64,000 nt of DNA, from contig NZ_JOIJ01000013.1 of assembly GCF_000719975.1 (NCBI RefSeq), positions 1 through 64,000 on the forward strand. The letters are read 5' to 3'. The notes below the pieces were generated by a model, which was not told where the DNA came from, did not search any database, and saw nothing but the letters and a program-made list of their open reading frames with translations. This stretch comes from Prauserella rugosa (GTDB lineage: Bacteria > Actinomycetota > Actinomycetes > Mycobacteriales > Pseudonocardiaceae). Position numbers and translations under genes: made by a program. Positions 32,942-42,204 of the stretch are shown piece after piece (the stretch's first letter is position 1; the number at the start of each line of letters is the position of its first letter).

Positions 32942-33691
32942 TTACCTCGCTCGATCCTCGCACGGCGCCCAGTAGCGGTAACGGTGGTGTTCGCGGAATC
33001 CCAGACGTTCGTAGAGCGTGAGCGCGGCCGTGTTGTCGGCCGAGACCTGCAGCACGCAGGCCGGTGCGCCGTGCCGTTCGCCCCACGTGCCGATACCGGC
33101 CATCAGGGCCGTTGCGAGCCCCGTGCGCCGGTGTTGCGGGCGCACGGCGAGCCGCGCCACGAACAGCAGGCCGCCGCCGAGCGCTCCCCGCACGGCCCCG
33201 CGGGTCCCGTCGGGGCCGGTGACCAGCCCGTACCCCACCGGATCGCCGCCGGTGAGGACCTCGCGTTCGGCGTCGGTGGGCTGCTGTCTGCCCACCGTCA
33301 GCTCCCACCACCCCGGCGTCGGTTCGGCGCGCACCTCGACGCGGTGCCCGGGGACCGGCACGGGCGGAACCGCCGGGCCGAGCAGCACCGCCACCTCGCC
33401 GCCGGCGGGACGGTCGTCCTGCGGTGCCCAGCCGAGTGCGGGCAAGGCGTGCTCGATCGGACCGCCGCGCACCGTCTGCAGTAGCGGAGAGATGGCATGG
33501 TGGTGGGAGAACTCACAGACCGCGGTGAGTGCGGCAGGCAGGTCACGGCCGGGGTCGCCCACGGCGAGCGCGCTGTTGGCCCGCCCGGTGAAGCCTCCCG
33601 CCGCGCGCAGCCGCCATTCGCCGAGCGGCTCGTCGACCTGGGCGGGCCAGGCATCGGCGCAGGCGTGTTCGAGACGCGTCACACTGATCAT
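32942..33691 (-). CDS. GNAT family N-acetyltransferase (two-domain)
   Basis: 249 residues from ATG 33691. A degenerate N-terminal domain (about 1-110) precedes a standard GNAT domain at about 130-245: LLFVARLAVRPQHRRTGLATALM supplies motif A with the acetyl-CoA pyrophosphate loop, and ASVSADNTAAL-like QVSADNTAALTLYERLGFREHHRYRYW supplies motif B. Substrate unknown. It stands 40 bases upstream of fbiA on the same strand and so may head the F420 operon. Divergent from the small gene at 33729, 37 bases away; the shared stretch is short. Confidence 0.85.
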   Translation of the reverse strand: MISVTRLEHACADAWPAQVDEPLGEWRLRAAGGFTGRANSALAVGDPGRDLPAALTAVCEFSHHHAISPLLQTVRGGPIEHALPALGWAPQDDRPAGGEVAVLLGPAVPPVPVPGHRVEVRAEPTPGWWELTVGRQQPTDAEREVLTGGDPVGYGLVTGPDGTRGAVRGALGGGLLFVARLAVRPQHRRTGLATALMAGIGTWGERHGAPACVLQVSADNTAALTLYERLGFREHHRYRYWAPCEDRAR

Positions 33692-33728
33692 GTCGGTATG
33701 CGTACCGGCAACGGGCGAAAGGAGACGC

Positions 33729-33938
33729 ATGAATATCTCGCGCAGGGACGACCGTCACAACGCCGACCTCGCGAAAGAGATCTCCGACAGCTTCAACCGC
33801 GCGATCGGCGAGAAACGAGAGCGGACTGACCAGCCCGGCGACGGGAACGACGAGTCCCAGGATGCGGGCGAGCAGCAGGCGCCGCGCTTCGTGGTGACCG
33901 GCGACAAACGCGATACCGGACGCAGGCCCCGCAGGTAA
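33729..33938 (+). CDS. Small basic/acidic hypothetical protein
   Basis: 69 residues from ATG 33729 with GGAG 6 bases upstream. It begins MNISRRDDRHNADLAKEISDSF, a likely amphipathic helix, and ends GDKRDTGRRPRR after a disordered acidic middle. No signal peptide, zinc ligands or HTH. A clear ribosome-binding site and an isolated position between the GNAT gene and fdxA support a real gene. Family not recognised. Confidence 0.6.
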   Translation: MNISRRDDRHNADLAKEISDSFNRAIGEKRERTDQPGDGNDESQDAGEQQAPRFVVTGDKRDTGRRPRR

Positions 33939-34086
33939 GCGTTGTTCGTCACGCCCGTTTCCCGGTCGGATAAGGGTGGCCTCAGCTTAGGATGCCAGCC
34001 GACACCACGTAATGTCCGAAAGTGTCCGCTACCGCGTGCGGACCGGCCGACCGGCTAGAGGAACACAGCAACAGCAGGAGAACGCA

Positions 34087-34407
34087 GTGACCTACGTGAT
34101 CGCCGAGCCCTGCGTCGACGTGCTCGACAAGGCATGCATCGACGAGTGCCCCGTCGACTGCATCTACGAGGGCGAGCGCATGCTCTACATCCACCCCGAC
34201 GAGTGCGTCGACTGCGGAGCCTGCGAGCCGGTGTGCCCGGTGGAAGCGATCTACTACGAGGACGACGTCCCCGACGAGTGGGCCAGCTACACCAAGGCCA
34301 ACGTGGACTTCTTCGACGAGCTCGGTTCGCCGGGCGGCGCGTCGAAGGTGGGCAAGACCGCCCACGACCCGCAGTGGATCAAGGACCTGCCCCCGCAGGG
34401 CGAATGA
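34087..34407 (+). CDS. fdxA: Seven-iron ferredoxin
   Basis: 106 residues from GTG 34087 with AGGAG upstream. Cysteine pattern C9-x7-C17-x3-C21-P for the [3Fe-4S] cluster and [12 protein letters not shown] (40-51) for the [4Fe-4S] cluster, then the FdxA-type C-terminal extension with [14 protein letters not shown]. Small electron carrier for oxidoreductases such as cytochrome P450 or FprA. Matches mycobacterial FdxC (Rv1177), also followed by the aminotransferase gene. Stop overlaps the dapC start (ATGA), so both are made from one mRNA. Confidence 0.95.
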   Translation: MTYVIAEPCVDVLDKACIDECPVDCIYEGERMLYIHPDECVDCGACEPVCPVEAIYYEDDVPDEWASYTKANVDFFDELGSPGGASKVGKTAHDPQWIKDLPPQGE

Positions 34408-35495
34408 CCCGGCTCCAGCTCCCCGGCTTTCCCTGGGACACGCTGGCCGGGCCCACCGCGCGGGCGAAGGCGCACCCGGACGGCATCGTCGACCTGTCGG
34501 TCGGCACACCGGTCGACCCGGTGCCCGAGGCCGTTCGGGATGCCCTGGCGTCGGTGTCCGACATCCCGGGCTATCCGACGACCCACGGCACCCCGCAGTT
34601 GCGCGAGGCCGCCGTCGGCGCGCTCGAGCGCAGGCACGGCGTCACCGGCGTCTCGCCGGACGCGGTGCTGCCCACGATCGGGTCGAAGGAACTGGTCGCG
34701 TGGCTGCCGATGCTGCTCGGTGCGGGGGAGGGCGACGTCGTCGTCATCCCTGAGCTCGCGTACCCGACCTACGAGGTCGGTGCCCTGATCGCAGGGGCCG
34801 AGCCGCTGCGGGCCGACAGCACGGTCGCGCTCGGCCCGTCGCGCCCGCGCATGATCTGGCTGAACTCGCCGTCCAATCCGACCGGCCGGGTGCTCGGTGT
34901 CGACCACCTGCGCAAGGTCGTCGAATGGGCGCGGGAACGTGACGTCGTGGTGGTCTCCGACGAGTGCTACCTCGCGCTCGGCTGGGACGCCGACCCCGTG
35001 TCGATCCTGCACCCCGACGTGTGCGGCGGCAGCCACGACGGACTGCTCGCGGTGCACTCGCTGTCCAAGTCGGCCAACCTGGCGAGCTACCGCGCCGGAT
35101 TCGTGACCGGCGACCCTGCGCTCGTCGCCGATCTGCTGGCGGTGCGCAAGCACGCGGGCATGATCGTGCCGCGGCCCGTGCAGGAGGCGATGCGGGTGGC
35201 GCTCGCCGACGACGACCTGCTGCAGCGGCAGCGGGGGCTGTACGCCGCGCGGCGCGAGACCCTGCGCGACGCGCTCACCGGTGCCGGTTTCCGCATCGAT
35301 CACTCGGAGGCGGGCCTGTATCTGTGGGCCACCCGCGACGAGCCTGCCGACGACACGGTGGCGTGGCTGGCCGAACGCGGCATCCTCGTCGCGCCCGGCA
35401 CGTTCTACGGCCCCGGCGGCGGCTCGCACGTGCGGGTCGCGCTGACCGCCACCGACGAACGCGTCGCCGCCGCCGCGAAACGTCTGGCGGAGTAA
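34404..35495 (+). CDS. dapC: Succinyldiaminopimelate transaminase
   Basis: 363 residues from ATG 34404. Fold-type I PLP aminotransferase: IDLSVGTP-like [55 protein letters not shown] with the PLP-binding Asp/Tyr, and the Schiff-base lysine in [17 protein letters not shown]. It converts N-succinyl-2-amino-6-ketopimelate to succinyl-diaminopimelate for lysine and peptidoglycan. Assignment to DapC follows the fdx-dapC arrangement of mycobacteria and the presence of dapD and dapE 2-4 kb away. A six-unit array starts 11 bases past the stop. Confidence 0.92.
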   Translation: MTRLQLPGFPWDTLAGPTARAKAHPDGIVDLSVGTPVDPVPEAVRDALASVSDIPGYPTTHGTPQLREAAVGALERRHGVTGVSPDAVLPTIGSKELVAWLPMLLGAGEGDVVVIPELAYPTYEVGALIAGAEPLRADSTVALGPSRPRMIWLNSPSNPTGRVLGVDHLRKVVEWARERDVVVVSDECYLALGWDADPVSILHPDVCGGSHDGLLAVHSLSKSANLASYRAGFVTGDPALVADLLAVRKHAGMIVPRPVQEAMRVALADDDLLQRQRGLYAARRETLRDALTGAGFRIDHSEAGLYLWATRDEPADDTVAWLAERGILVAPGTFYGPGGGSHVRVALTATDERVAAAAKRLAE

Positions 35496-35506
35496 CCCCT
35501 CACGCC

Positions 35507-35620
35507 GTGTTGCGTCCCTAGGGCCCCGTGTTGCGTCCCCGGGGCGCCGTGTTGCGTCCCCGGGGCGCCGTGTTGCGGTTTCCGGGGCCCGTGTTGCGTC
35601 CCTGGGGCCCGTGTTGCGGC
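35507..35620 (+). repeat. 21-bp 3'-end array (6 units)
   Basis: GTGTTGCG at 35507, 35528, 35549, 35570, 35591 and 35611; steps 21, 21, 21, 21, 20. Sense to dapC, starting 11 bases after its stop and ending 10 bases before the convergent monooxygenase stop. In the first unit the GTG-TTG-CGT-CCC frame runs into TAG at 35519, so the array is not coding. Confidence 0.95.
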
Positions 35621-35629
35621 CCAGCGTGG

Positions 35630-37090
35630 TCACCGGGTCGTGGTCTGCGCAGCAGGGGCGGGTGCTCCCATCGGCTCCGGTCGGGTGACGGCGGCGATGT
35701 AGCCGTCCGGGCGGATCTCGACCCGCATGCCGTTCCCGGCGCCGTACGTGGCGAAGGCGTGCCCGTCGACGTCGACGAGTCCGCCCAGCCCGGTGTCCTC
35801 GGTGCTGGCCGCCCTTCCGATGCGGTGAACGTGGGCCCCGTCCGGTAGCGGCCCGTCGCCGAACACGAGCGTCGTGGGGTGCGGGCCGCGGAACAGGTCG
35901 AACAACCGCACCAGCCGGCCCTCCGGGTCGCGTAGTGGCGCATCCGGCGCTCGATCGCCCGCGCAGATCCCGCCCGCCGAGTCGTTCTTGGTGCGGTAAC
36001 TGATGCCCAGCTGGCGGGTCTCGGTTCCCCGCTCGTGGGCGTCGGCGGCACCGTCGACGTGCTTGCGCAGCAGCCGGGTGGACAGCCCGAGTACGTCCTG
36101 GGCGACGGCTCGGCGCTCGGTCTCGTACGTGTCGAGCAACGCGACCGAGCCCTCGGCGAGCTTCCATCCCAGGTTGTAGGCGTCCTGGACGCCGGTGTTC
36201 AGGCCTTGTCCGCCGGTCGGAGGGTGGACGTGCGCGGAATCGCCCGCGAGGAACACACGCCCCTTCCGGAAGTGCCGTGCGAGGCGGACGTTGACCCGCC
36301 ACAGGGTCGACCAGGCCAGCTCGGTGAGGCGGACGTCGGCCCCGGTCGCGTCCAGTGCGGTCTGCAGGGCGTCGAGGGTGGGCGCATCCGTGGCGTCGTC
36401 GACGGGCGGGGTGACGAGTTGGAAGTGCCTGCCGCCCGCGAGCGGCGTGAGGCCGACCCCACCGGCTGGATCCGCCGAGCTGTGGAACCAGTGGCCGACG
36501 GAGTGGTCGAGCGCATCGGCTCGGACGTCGGCGACGAGTGCGCGGATCGACTCGTCGGTCGTGCCGTCGAAGGGAATGCCCAGTGTCTTGCGCACCGTGC
36601 TGCGCCCGCCGTCGGCGCCGACGAGGTAGGCGCTGCGTACGGTCTCGCCGGTGGACAGCGACGTCGTCACGCCGTCGTCGTCCTGGACGAATCCGGTGAC
36701 GGCGGTCGCGGGTTCGACCGTGACGCCGAGGTCGGAGAGGCGGCCGCGCAGGATCTCCTCGGTGCGGGCCTGGCCGAGCATCCACCCGTTCGGATAGGGC
36801 ACGTCCGGCGTGGGCTCCTGCCACGGTGCGATGCGCCGCACCTCCGTGAAGACGCCGTCGACATAGGTGTGCAGGTCGGGGACGGCTCTGCCGGCGTCGA
36901 ACACCGCGTCGAGCACGCCGAGGTCGTCGAACACCTCGAGCGTGCGTGGTTGCAGGCCGTCGCCCTTGGATCCGCCGAGGGGGCGCTCGGCTGCGTCGAC
37001 GATGCGCACGGGGACGTCACGCCGGGCCAGCTCGATGGCGAGCGTCAGGCCGGTGGGGCCGGCGCCGGCGACCAGGACATCAGGGTTCAT
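35630..37090 (-). CDS. FAD-dependent aromatic monooxygenase (PheA/TfdB type)
   Basis: 486 residues from ATG 37090 with GGAGGAG 7 bases upstream. Group A flavoprotein hydroxylase: Rossmann VLVAGAGPTGLTLAIELARRDVPV at 5-28, DG motif VGADGGRSTVRKTLG and GD motif RVFLAGDSAHVHPPTGGQG; the C-terminal thioredoxin-like domain (about 380-486) is present. Such enzymes hydroxylate phenols or polyketide aromatics with NAD(P)H. Divergent from a TetR gene with two tandem palindromes between, so it is probably induced by its aromatic substrate. No other catabolic gene is adjacent; a role in antibiotic resistance by hydroxylation is possible. Confidence 0.9.
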   Translation of the reverse strand: MNPDVLVAGAGPTGLTLAIELARRDVPVRIVDAAERPLGGSKGDGLQPRTLEVFDDLGVLDAVFDAGRAVPDLHTYVDGVFTEVRRIAPWQEPTPDVPYPNGWMLGQARTEEILRGRLSDLGVTVEPATAVTGFVQDDDGVTTSLSTGETVRSAYLVGADGGRSTVRKTLGIPFDGTTDESIRALVADVRADALDHSVGHWFHSSADPAGGVGLTPLAGGRHFQLVTPPVDDATDAPTLDALQTALDATGADVRLTELAWSTLWRVNVRLARHFRKGRVFLAGDSAHVHPPTGGQGLNTGVQDAYNLGWKLAEGSVALLDTYETERRAVAQDVLGLSTRLLRKHVDGAADAHERGTETRQLGISYRTKNDSAGGICAGDRAPDAPLRDPEGRLVRLFDLFRGPHPTTLVFGDGPLPDGAHVHRIGRAASTEDTGLGGLVDVDGHAFATYGAGNGMRVEIRPDGYIAAVTRPEPMGAPAPAAQTTTR

Positions 37091-37117
37091 GGGCACTCCT
37101 CCGGGGGCACACTCGAG

Positions 37118-37146
37118 TGAATCGAGATTCAGTGAATTAATATTCA
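37118..37146. promoter_or_regulatory. Tandem TetR operators
   Basis: Two palindromes, TGAATCGAGATTCA (37118-37131) and TGAATTAATATTCA (37133-37146), share the form TGAAT-N4-ATTCA and have centres 15 bp apart. They fill the divergent promoter region between the monooxygenase and TetR genes and are strikingly AT-rich for this genome. Confidence 0.8.
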
Positions 37147-37195
37147 GATTGCGCGCTGTTAGCGTTCGGTGTCAAGTCACGAGGAGGAAGCACGG

Positions 37196-37816
37196 ATGGC
37201 GACCGCGCGGAAGGCACAGTCGGCGGAGACGGCATCGGCGCTGAAGGCCGCTGCGCGGCGCGTGTTCGCGCGGCAGGGGTACCTGAGCGCCAAGATCACC
37301 GACATCACGCGGGAGGCGGGACGCGCCGCGGGGTCGTTCTACAACCACTTCGCGGGTAAGGAGGAGCTGCTCGAGGCGTTGCTCACCGACATGCTCGCCG
37401 AGGCCGACCTCGATGTGTACGCCGACCCCGAGCACAGTGAGGACCTTCGCGATCGGGACGCCGTGCGCTGGCACGTCGCGGCGTACTGGCGGTTCCATCG
37501 TGCGCACGTTCCCGAGCTCACCGCCCTGCGCCAGGCCGCGATGGTCGACGAACGGTTCGCCGGGCGGATGCAGGAGATCACGGCCGCCGACCGCGAGCAC
37601 CTGAGCCGCCATCTGTCCCACGTGGACGGTCTTCCCGGCGACCCGCAGCTGGTCGGCTCGGCGGTCCGGGCGTTGCTGGAGCAATTCGCCTGGACCTGGC
37701 TCACCCTGGGCGGCGACGGCAGCGGCCGTGAGCTGTCCGACGACGAGGCGATCGAGTTCCTGACCGACTTCATCCACCGCGCCCTGACGTGTGGGGCGGC
37801 CGCGCAACCCGGGTGA
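37196..37816 (+). CDS. TetR/AcrR family regulator
   Basis: 206 residues from ATG 37196 with GAGGAGG 8 bases upstream. N-terminal HTH at about 12-60: ALKAAARRVFARQGYLSAKITDITREAGRAAGSFYNHFAGKEELLEALL. C-terminal ligand domain of helical type with RFHRAHVPELTALRQAAMVDERF. Divergent from the flavin monooxygenase; two TGAAT-N4-ATTCA palindromes lie between, the likely autoregulatory and repression sites. The inducer is probably the aromatic substrate of the neighbouring enzyme. A strong hairpin follows the stop. Confidence 0.92.
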   Translation: MATARKAQSAETASALKAAARRVFARQGYLSAKITDITREAGRAAGSFYNHFAGKEELLEALLTDMLAEADLDVYADPEHSEDLRDRDAVRWHVAAYWRFHRAHVPELTALRQAAMVDERFAGRMQEITAADREHLSRHLSHVDGLPGDPQLVGSAVRALLEQFAWTWLTLGGDGSGRELSDDEAIEFLTDFIHRALTCGAAAQPG

Positions 37817-37821
37817 ACACG

Positions 37822-37857
37822 ACGACGCCGCCGGGCTCGCGGGCCCGGCGGCGTCGT
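37822..37857. terminator. Bidirectional hairpin between tetR and dapD
   Basis: Perfect 14-bp inverted repeat (37822-37835 and 37844-37857, arm ACGACGCCGCCGGG) with an 8-base loop, 5 bases after the tetR stop and 12 before the dapD stop. No U-tract; this G+C-rich stem is typical for actinobacterial terminators. Confidence 0.75.
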
Positions 37858-37869
37858 TGCAGGTATCAG

Positions 37870-38856
37870 TCAGTCGTTGGCGTGCAGCGCCTCGTTGAGC
37901 TCGACGCCGGTGCCGGTGCGGGGCACGACCTCGACCGAACCGGTCGTGGAGTTGCGGCGGAACAGCACACCCGAGATGCCGGACAACTCGCCCGCCTTCA
38001 TGGACTTGCCGTCGACCAGCACCTTCGTCCCGGCCGTGACGTAGAGGCCCGCCTCGACGACCGAGTCGTCACCCAGCGAGATGCCCACGCCGCCGTTGGC
38101 GCCGATCAGGCAGCGCTCACCGATCGAGATGACCTCCTTGCCGCCGCCGGACAGCGTGCCCATGATCGACGCGCCGCCGCCGACGTCCGATCCGTCGCCC
38201 ACGACGACGCCTGCCGAGATACGTCCCTCGACCATCGACGCGCCGAGCGTGCCCGCGTTGAAGTTGACGAACCCCTCGTGCATGACGGTCGTGCCGCTGG
38301 CGAGGTGGGCGCCGAGGCGGACCCGGTCGGCGTCGCCGATGCGCACGCCGCTCGGCGAGACGTAGTCGACCATGCGCGGGAACTTGTCGATGCTGTAGAC
38401 CGTCACCGGACCGCGGGCGCGCAACCGCATGCGCGTGGCCTCGAAGCCCTCGACCGGGCACGGGCCGTGGTTGGTCCACACGACGTTCGACAGGTAGCCG
38501 AACTGCCCGTCCAGGCTCACGCCGTGCGGGCGCACGAGCCGGTGCGAGAGCAGGTGCAGCCGCAGGTAGACGTCGTGGGCGTCGGCCGGTGCCGTGGCCA
38601 GCGTCGCCAGGGAGGTGCGCACGGCCACCACCTCGACGCCACGCGCCTCGTCGGCGCCCAGCAACGCGGTCACCTCGGAGCCGAGCGACTCCGCAGCCTC
38701 CTCGGCCGACAGCCGCACGGTGCCGGGTTCGGCGACCGCGTCGGTCAGCCGCGGGTTCGGGAACCACGTGTCGAGCACGGTCCCGTTCGTCGTGACGGTG
38801 GCCAGCCCGACGCCGACGGCGCCGGTCGTTTCGGGATCAGGGGTCTGCTCACTCAC
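37870..38856 (-). CDS. dapD: 2,3,4,5-tetrahydropyridine-2,6-dicarboxylate N-succinyltransferase
   Basis: 328 residues from GTG 38856, leaderless behind TACCGT. Actinobacterial long-form DapD: N-terminal domain with [16 protein letters not shown], then left-handed beta helix in the C-terminal half ([66 protein letters not shown]). It succinylates tetrahydrodipicolinate using succinyl-CoA, the committed step of the succinylase branch of lysine/DAP synthesis. Divergent region with dapE 600 bp away matches the Rv1201c/Rv1202 pair except for an inserted lipoprotein gene. Confidence 0.95.
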   Translation of the reverse strand: MSEQTPDPETTGAVGVGLATVTTNGTVLDTWFPNPRLTDAVAEPGTVRLSAEEAAESLGSEVTALLGADEARGVEVVAVRTSLATLATAPADAHDVYLRLHLLSHRLVRPHGVSLDGQFGYLSNVVWTNHGPCPVEGFEATRMRLRARGPVTVYSIDKFPRMVDYVSPSGVRIGDADRVRLGAHLASGTTVMHEGFVNFNAGTLGASMVEGRISAGVVVGDGSDVGGGASIMGTLSGGGKEVISIGERCLIGANGGVGISLGDDSVVEAGLYVTAGTKVLVDGKSMKAGELSGISGVLFRRNSTTGSVEVVPRTGTGVELNEALHAND

Positions 38857-38862
38857 GCCGTA

Positions 38863-38868
38863 ACGGTA
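38863..38868 (-). promoter_or_regulatory. -10 box of leaderless dapD transcript
   Basis: TACCGT on the minus strand with a 6-base spacer to GTG 38856. Confidence 0.6.
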
Positions 38869-38886
38869 ACCCGCGGGCCGGGCGTG

Positions 38887-39333
38887 CTACCCGGACACCT
38901 CGGGCAGCTGCCGGACCCCGGCCTGGACGTCCCCGAGCGCGTCGGCGATGTCCTGGAGGCTCTGCGTGCAGGCCTCGGTGTCGCCGCTCGCGCCGGGATC
39001 GTCGCCGCACCCGCCGCTGTTGTACGCGCGCAGTCCCTTGCCGAGCGTGTCGGCCGCCGACGTCAGCTCCGGATGTTCGTTCTTGGCGTAGTCCCGCGCC
39101 TGGCCGGGCACGCTGCCGAGCTGGGTGACGTACTTCTGGCACTTGGGCGGATCGATGTCGCCGGGTGCGCGGTAGCACACGTCCTGCGTGATCGCCCGGA
39201 GCTTGGTGGCCAGTGCCGAAGGACCCGGGTCCTCGCCGCCCCCGGTCGGTGTCGGCCCGGCTTCCCTCGAACACGCCGACGCCAACACCATCAGCACGCC
39301 TGCCACGGCCACGAGCAATGTCCGGATACGCAC
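38887..39333 (-). CDS. Small secreted lipoprotein, unknown function
   Basis: 148 residues from GTG 39333, leaderless behind TACGGT. Signal peptide 1-20 with lipobox LASAC and modified Cys21, then a Pro/Gly-rich linker and a helical domain with five further cysteines (CYRAP, KCQKY, GGCGD, EACTQ). Conserved-looking spacing of cysteines suggests disulphides outside the cell. It lies between dapD and dapE; mycobacteria have no gene here. Function unknown; not obviously a transporter component because no permease is near. Confidence 0.75.
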   Translation of the reverse strand: MRIRTLLVAVAGVLMVLASACSREAGPTPTGGGEDPGPSALATKLRAITQDVCYRAPGDIDPPKCQKYVTQLGSVPGQARDYAKNEHPELTSAADTLGKGLRAYNSGGCGDDPGASGDTEACTQSLQDIADALGDVQAGVRQLPEVSG

Positions 39334-39339
39334 GTTCTC

Positions 39340-39345
39340 ACCGTA
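39340..39345 (-). promoter_or_regulatory. -10 box of leaderless lipoprotein transcript
   Basis: TACGGT on the minus strand, 6-base spacer to GTG 39333; this decides the start against longer readings. Confidence 0.55.
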
Positions 39346-39444
39346 CGCATGGTCGCGGCCGCGGCGCCGCCAGGTCCTCCCGCACTCTGCGCTCGGCGTG
39401 GATCTCCGGCACGGTGCAGCACACGCGCCGGTAGCGGCTGCACG

Positions 39445-39450
39445 TAATCT
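39445..39450 (+). promoter_or_regulatory. -10 box of leaderless dapE transcript
   Basis: TAATCT followed by 7 bases and ATG 39458; no ribosome-binding site. Confidence 0.65.
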
Positions 39451-39457
39451 GGCGGGC

Positions 39458-40534
39458 ATGACCGCGCTCGATCTGCACGCCGATCCCGTCGACCTGACCG
39501 CCGCGCTCGTGGACATCCCGTCCGAGTCGAGGAGCGAGAAGGCGATCGCGGACGCCGTGGAGGAGGCGTTGCGCAGCCAGGCGCCGCACCTCGAGGTGGT
39601 CCGCAACGGGGACGCCGTGCTGGCCAGGACCAACCTCGGCAGGCCGTCGCGCGTCGTGCTCGCCGGGCACCTGGACACGGTGCCCGAGAACGCCAACCTG
39701 CCGAGCAGCCGCACCGACGACGGCGCCATCCTGCGCGGTCTCGGCACCGTGGACATGAAGTCGGGTGACGCGGTCTTCCTGCACCTCGCGGCCACGCTGC
39801 CCGAGCCGGACCGCGACATCACGTTCGTCTTCTACGACTGCGAGGAGATCGACGCGAGCCTCAACGGCCTCGGCCGGATCCAGCGCGAGGTGCCCGAGTG
39901 GTTGCGCGGCGACCTCGCGATCGTCGGCGAACCCTCGAACGGGTCGATCGAGGCCGGATGCCAGGGCACGATGCGCATCGACGTCACCACGACCGGAGCG
40001 CGCGCCCACACCGCACGCGGCTGGATGGGGGTCAACGCCATTCACGCGCTCGCCGAACCGCTGCGCAGGCTCGAGGCCTACGAACCGCGGGTCGTCGACA
40101 TCGACGGCCTGACCTATCGCGAGGGGCTGCAGGCCGTGCGGATCGGCGGCGGGGTGGCGGGCAACGTCGTGCCCGACGAGGCGGTCCTCGGCGTCAACCA
40201 CCGGTTCGCGCCCGACCGCGACGTCGACCAGGCCGAGGCGCACCTGCGAGAGCTGTTCGACGGCTACGACGTCACCGTCGTCGACGCCTCGCCGAGCGCC
40301 CGGCCGGGGCTGTCGGAACCGGCCGCGAAGGAACTCGTCGCCGCCGCGGGTGGCGTGGCCACGGCGAAACTCGGCTGGACCGACGTGGCCAGGTTCTCGG
40401 CACTGGGGATGCCCGCGGTCAACTTCGGCCCCGGCGACCCCACCCTCGCCCACACCCAGGGCGAGCAGGTGTCGGTCGCGGAGATCCGCCGGGTCGCCGA
40501 CGCGCTCCGGACGTTCCTGAGCGCCGGCGCCTGA
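39458..40534 (+). CDS. dapE: Succinyl-diaminopimelate desuccinylase
   Basis: 358 residues from leaderless ATG 39458. M20 metallopeptidase family: LAGHLDTVP with the first zinc His and Asp, [18 protein letters not shown] with the bridging Asp, [17 protein letters not shown] with the catalytic Glu pair, and the C-terminal metal His near [14 protein letters not shown]. It removes succinate from N-succinyl-LL-DAP, giving LL-diaminopimelate for meso-DAP and lysine. With dapC and dapD it completes the three succinylase-branch steps in this window. Confidence 0.95.
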   Translation: MTALDLHADPVDLTAALVDIPSESRSEKAIADAVEEALRSQAPHLEVVRNGDAVLARTNLGRPSRVVLAGHLDTVPENANLPSSRTDDGAILRGLGTVDMKSGDAVFLHLAATLPEPDRDITFVFYDCEEIDASLNGLGRIQREVPEWLRGDLAIVGEPSNGSIEAGCQGTMRIDVTTTGARAHTARGWMGVNAIHALAEPLRRLEAYEPRVVDIDGLTYREGLQAVRIGGGVAGNVVPDEAVLGVNHRFAPDRDVDQAEAHLRELFDGYDVTVVDASPSARPGLSEPAAKELVAAAGGVATAKLGWTDVARFSALGMPAVNFGPGDPTLAHTQGEQVSVAEIRRVADALRTFLSAGA

Positions 40535-40584
40535 CCGCATCGGCGCGGCGGGTCGCCCGAACGGAATCCCGACATGCCGCCTCG

Positions 40585-40590
40585 TAGTCT
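40585..40590 (+). promoter_or_regulatory. -10 box of leaderless LOG transcript
   Basis: TAGTCT with a 6-base spacer to GTG 40597; no ribosome-binding site. Confidence 0.65.
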
Positions 40591-40596
40591 GGCGAC

Positions 40597-41373
40597 GTGA
40601 CTGATGGCGTGAACACCCCGGAAGAACGGCCCTCGGAGGCGTTCCGCGGGCCCGTCGTGTTGCGGCGCGAGCAGAAAGCAGGCCCCGGCTCGACCACCGA
40701 CCAGCGGCTGCTCGACTCGCGCGGGCCCACCGACTGGGTGCACACCGACCCGTGGCGGGTGCTGCGCATCCAGGCCGAGTTCGTCGAGGGTTTCGGCGCG
40801 CTGGCCGAGGTCCCGCGCGCGGTGACGGTGTTCGGTTCGGCACGCACGCCACGCGAGTCCGCCGAGTACGCCGCCGGACTGGAGATCGGCGCGAAGCTGG
40901 CGCAGTCCGGCTTCGCCGCCATCACCGGCGGTGGCCCCGGCGCGATGGAGGCCGTCAACAGGGGCGCCTCCGAAGCGGGCGGACTGTCGATCGGCCTCGG
41001 CATCGAGCTGCCCTTCGAACAGGGCCTGAACCCGTGGGTCGATTTGGGCGTGAATTTCCGCTACTTCTTCGCCCGCAAGACGATGTTCATCAAGTACTCG
41101 CAGGCGTTCATCTGCCTGCCCGGCGGATTCGGCACGCTGGACGAACTGTTCGAGGCACTGACCCTCGTGCAGACCAAGAAGGTGACCAAGTTCCCGGTCG
41201 TGCTGTTCGGCAGCGACTACTGGGGCGGGCTGTACTCGTGGATTCGCGACACCGTGCTGGGCGGCGGCAAGGTGGGGGAGGCGGACGTCGACCTGCTCTA
41301 CCTGACCGACGACGTCGACGACGCGGTCAAGGTCGTGCTGGAGGCCTACAAGGCATGGGAGGACACGCACTAG
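40597..41373 (+). CDS. LOG family protein (TIGR00730), longer form
   Basis: 258 residues from GTG 40597. Rossmann-like LOG/lysine-decarboxylase-like fold: AVTVFGSARTPRES, ITGGGPGAMEAVNRGASEAGG, GLGIELPFEQG and the catalytic PGGFGTLDELFEALTLVQT motif. Proteins with this motif release free bases from nucleoside 5'-monophosphates, as in cytokinin activation; the bacterial substrate is uncertain. About 50 N-terminal residues precede the fold, absent in the neighbour. Overlaps the second LOG gene by one base (TAGTG), so the two are translated together and may form a heteromer. Confidence 0.88.
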   Translation: MTDGVNTPEERPSEAFRGPVVLRREQKAGPGSTTDQRLLDSRGPTDWVHTDPWRVLRIQAEFVEGFGALAEVPRAVTVFGSARTPRESAEYAAGLEIGAKLAQSGFAAITGGGPGAMEAVNRGASEAGGLSIGLGIELPFEQGLNPWVDLGVNFRYFFARKTMFIKYSQAFICLPGGFGTLDELFEALTLVQTKKVTKFPVVLFGSDYWGGLYSWIRDTVLGGGKVGEADVDLLYLTDDVDDAVKVVLEAYKAWEDTH

Positions 41374-41945
41374 TGCTGCGCCGGATCTGTGTTTTCTGCG
41401 GGTCGTCGCCCGGCAACGACCCGGTGCACCGCGAGGCGGCGGCCTCGCTCGGGAAGCTGCTGGCCGGACGTGGTCTCGGGGTCGTGTACGGCGGCGGCGA
41501 CGTCGGGCTCATGGGCACGGTCGCCGACGCGGCGCTCGAGGCGGGCGGCGAGGTGATCGGCGTGATCCCCGAGCACCTGGTGCAGGCTGAGGTCGCCCAT
41601 CACGACGTGACGGAACTGCGCATCGTCGAGGACATGCACGAACGTAAGGCGACGATGGCGTCGTTGTCGGATGCGTTCCTCGCCCTGCCCGGCGGAATCG
41701 GCACCCTCGAGGAACTGTTCGAGATCTGGACGTGGGCACAACTCGGCCTGCACGCCAAACCCGTCGGCATCGTCGACGTGGCCGGCTACTACGCCAAGCT
41801 CGGCGAGTTTCTCGACCACATGGTGGACTCCGGATTCCTGAACACGCCCGGTCGCGAGATCGTCAGTATCGACTCCGATCCCGAGAAGCTCCTCGACGCG
41901 TTCAGCACCCACTCGGGCGTTCCGGTCAACAAGTGGGACGTCTGA
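41373..41945 (+). CDS. LOG family protein (TIGR00730), short form
   Basis: 190 residues from GTG 41373, overlapping the previous stop by one base. Typical LOG layout: RRICVFCGSSPGNDP, VVYGGGDVGLMGTVADAAL, GVIPEHLV, MHERKATMASLSDAFLALPGGIGTLEELFEIWTW with the Arg and Glu of the active site. Corresponds by position to mycobacterial Rv1205, which acts on cytokinin riboside monophosphates. The duplication into long and short forms in tandem is kept in this strain. Physiological substrate is not evident from context. Confidence 0.92.
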   Translation: MLRRICVFCGSSPGNDPVHREAAASLGKLLAGRGLGVVYGGGDVGLMGTVADAALEAGGEVIGVIPEHLVQAEVAHHDVTELRIVEDMHERKATMASLSDAFLALPGGIGTLEELFEIWTWAQLGLHAKPVGIVDVAGYYAKLGEFLDHMVDSGFLNTPGREIVSIDSDPEKLLDAFSTHSGVPVNKWDV

Positions 41946-42204
41946 GCCTGGTCCACTGACGTCGGTCCCGTCGGACGGGGTCCACGCCGAGGGCGGGACG
42001 CGGCGGGACGCGACGAATTTCCGCAATGTCCATTGTGGTTTTTCGGTGGTTCTCCCATGTGGACGTTTCGGCGCGCGTTCGGTTGCGTTTCTCGAGTCAT
42101 TTTCCGCGGTGAGATCGGTCATCGTGACTTTGCGGAACCGATCCCTATGATCACGCGGCCCCACGGGCGATTCGAGGAATTGGGCGACATTCTTGGGGGC
42201 CGAG

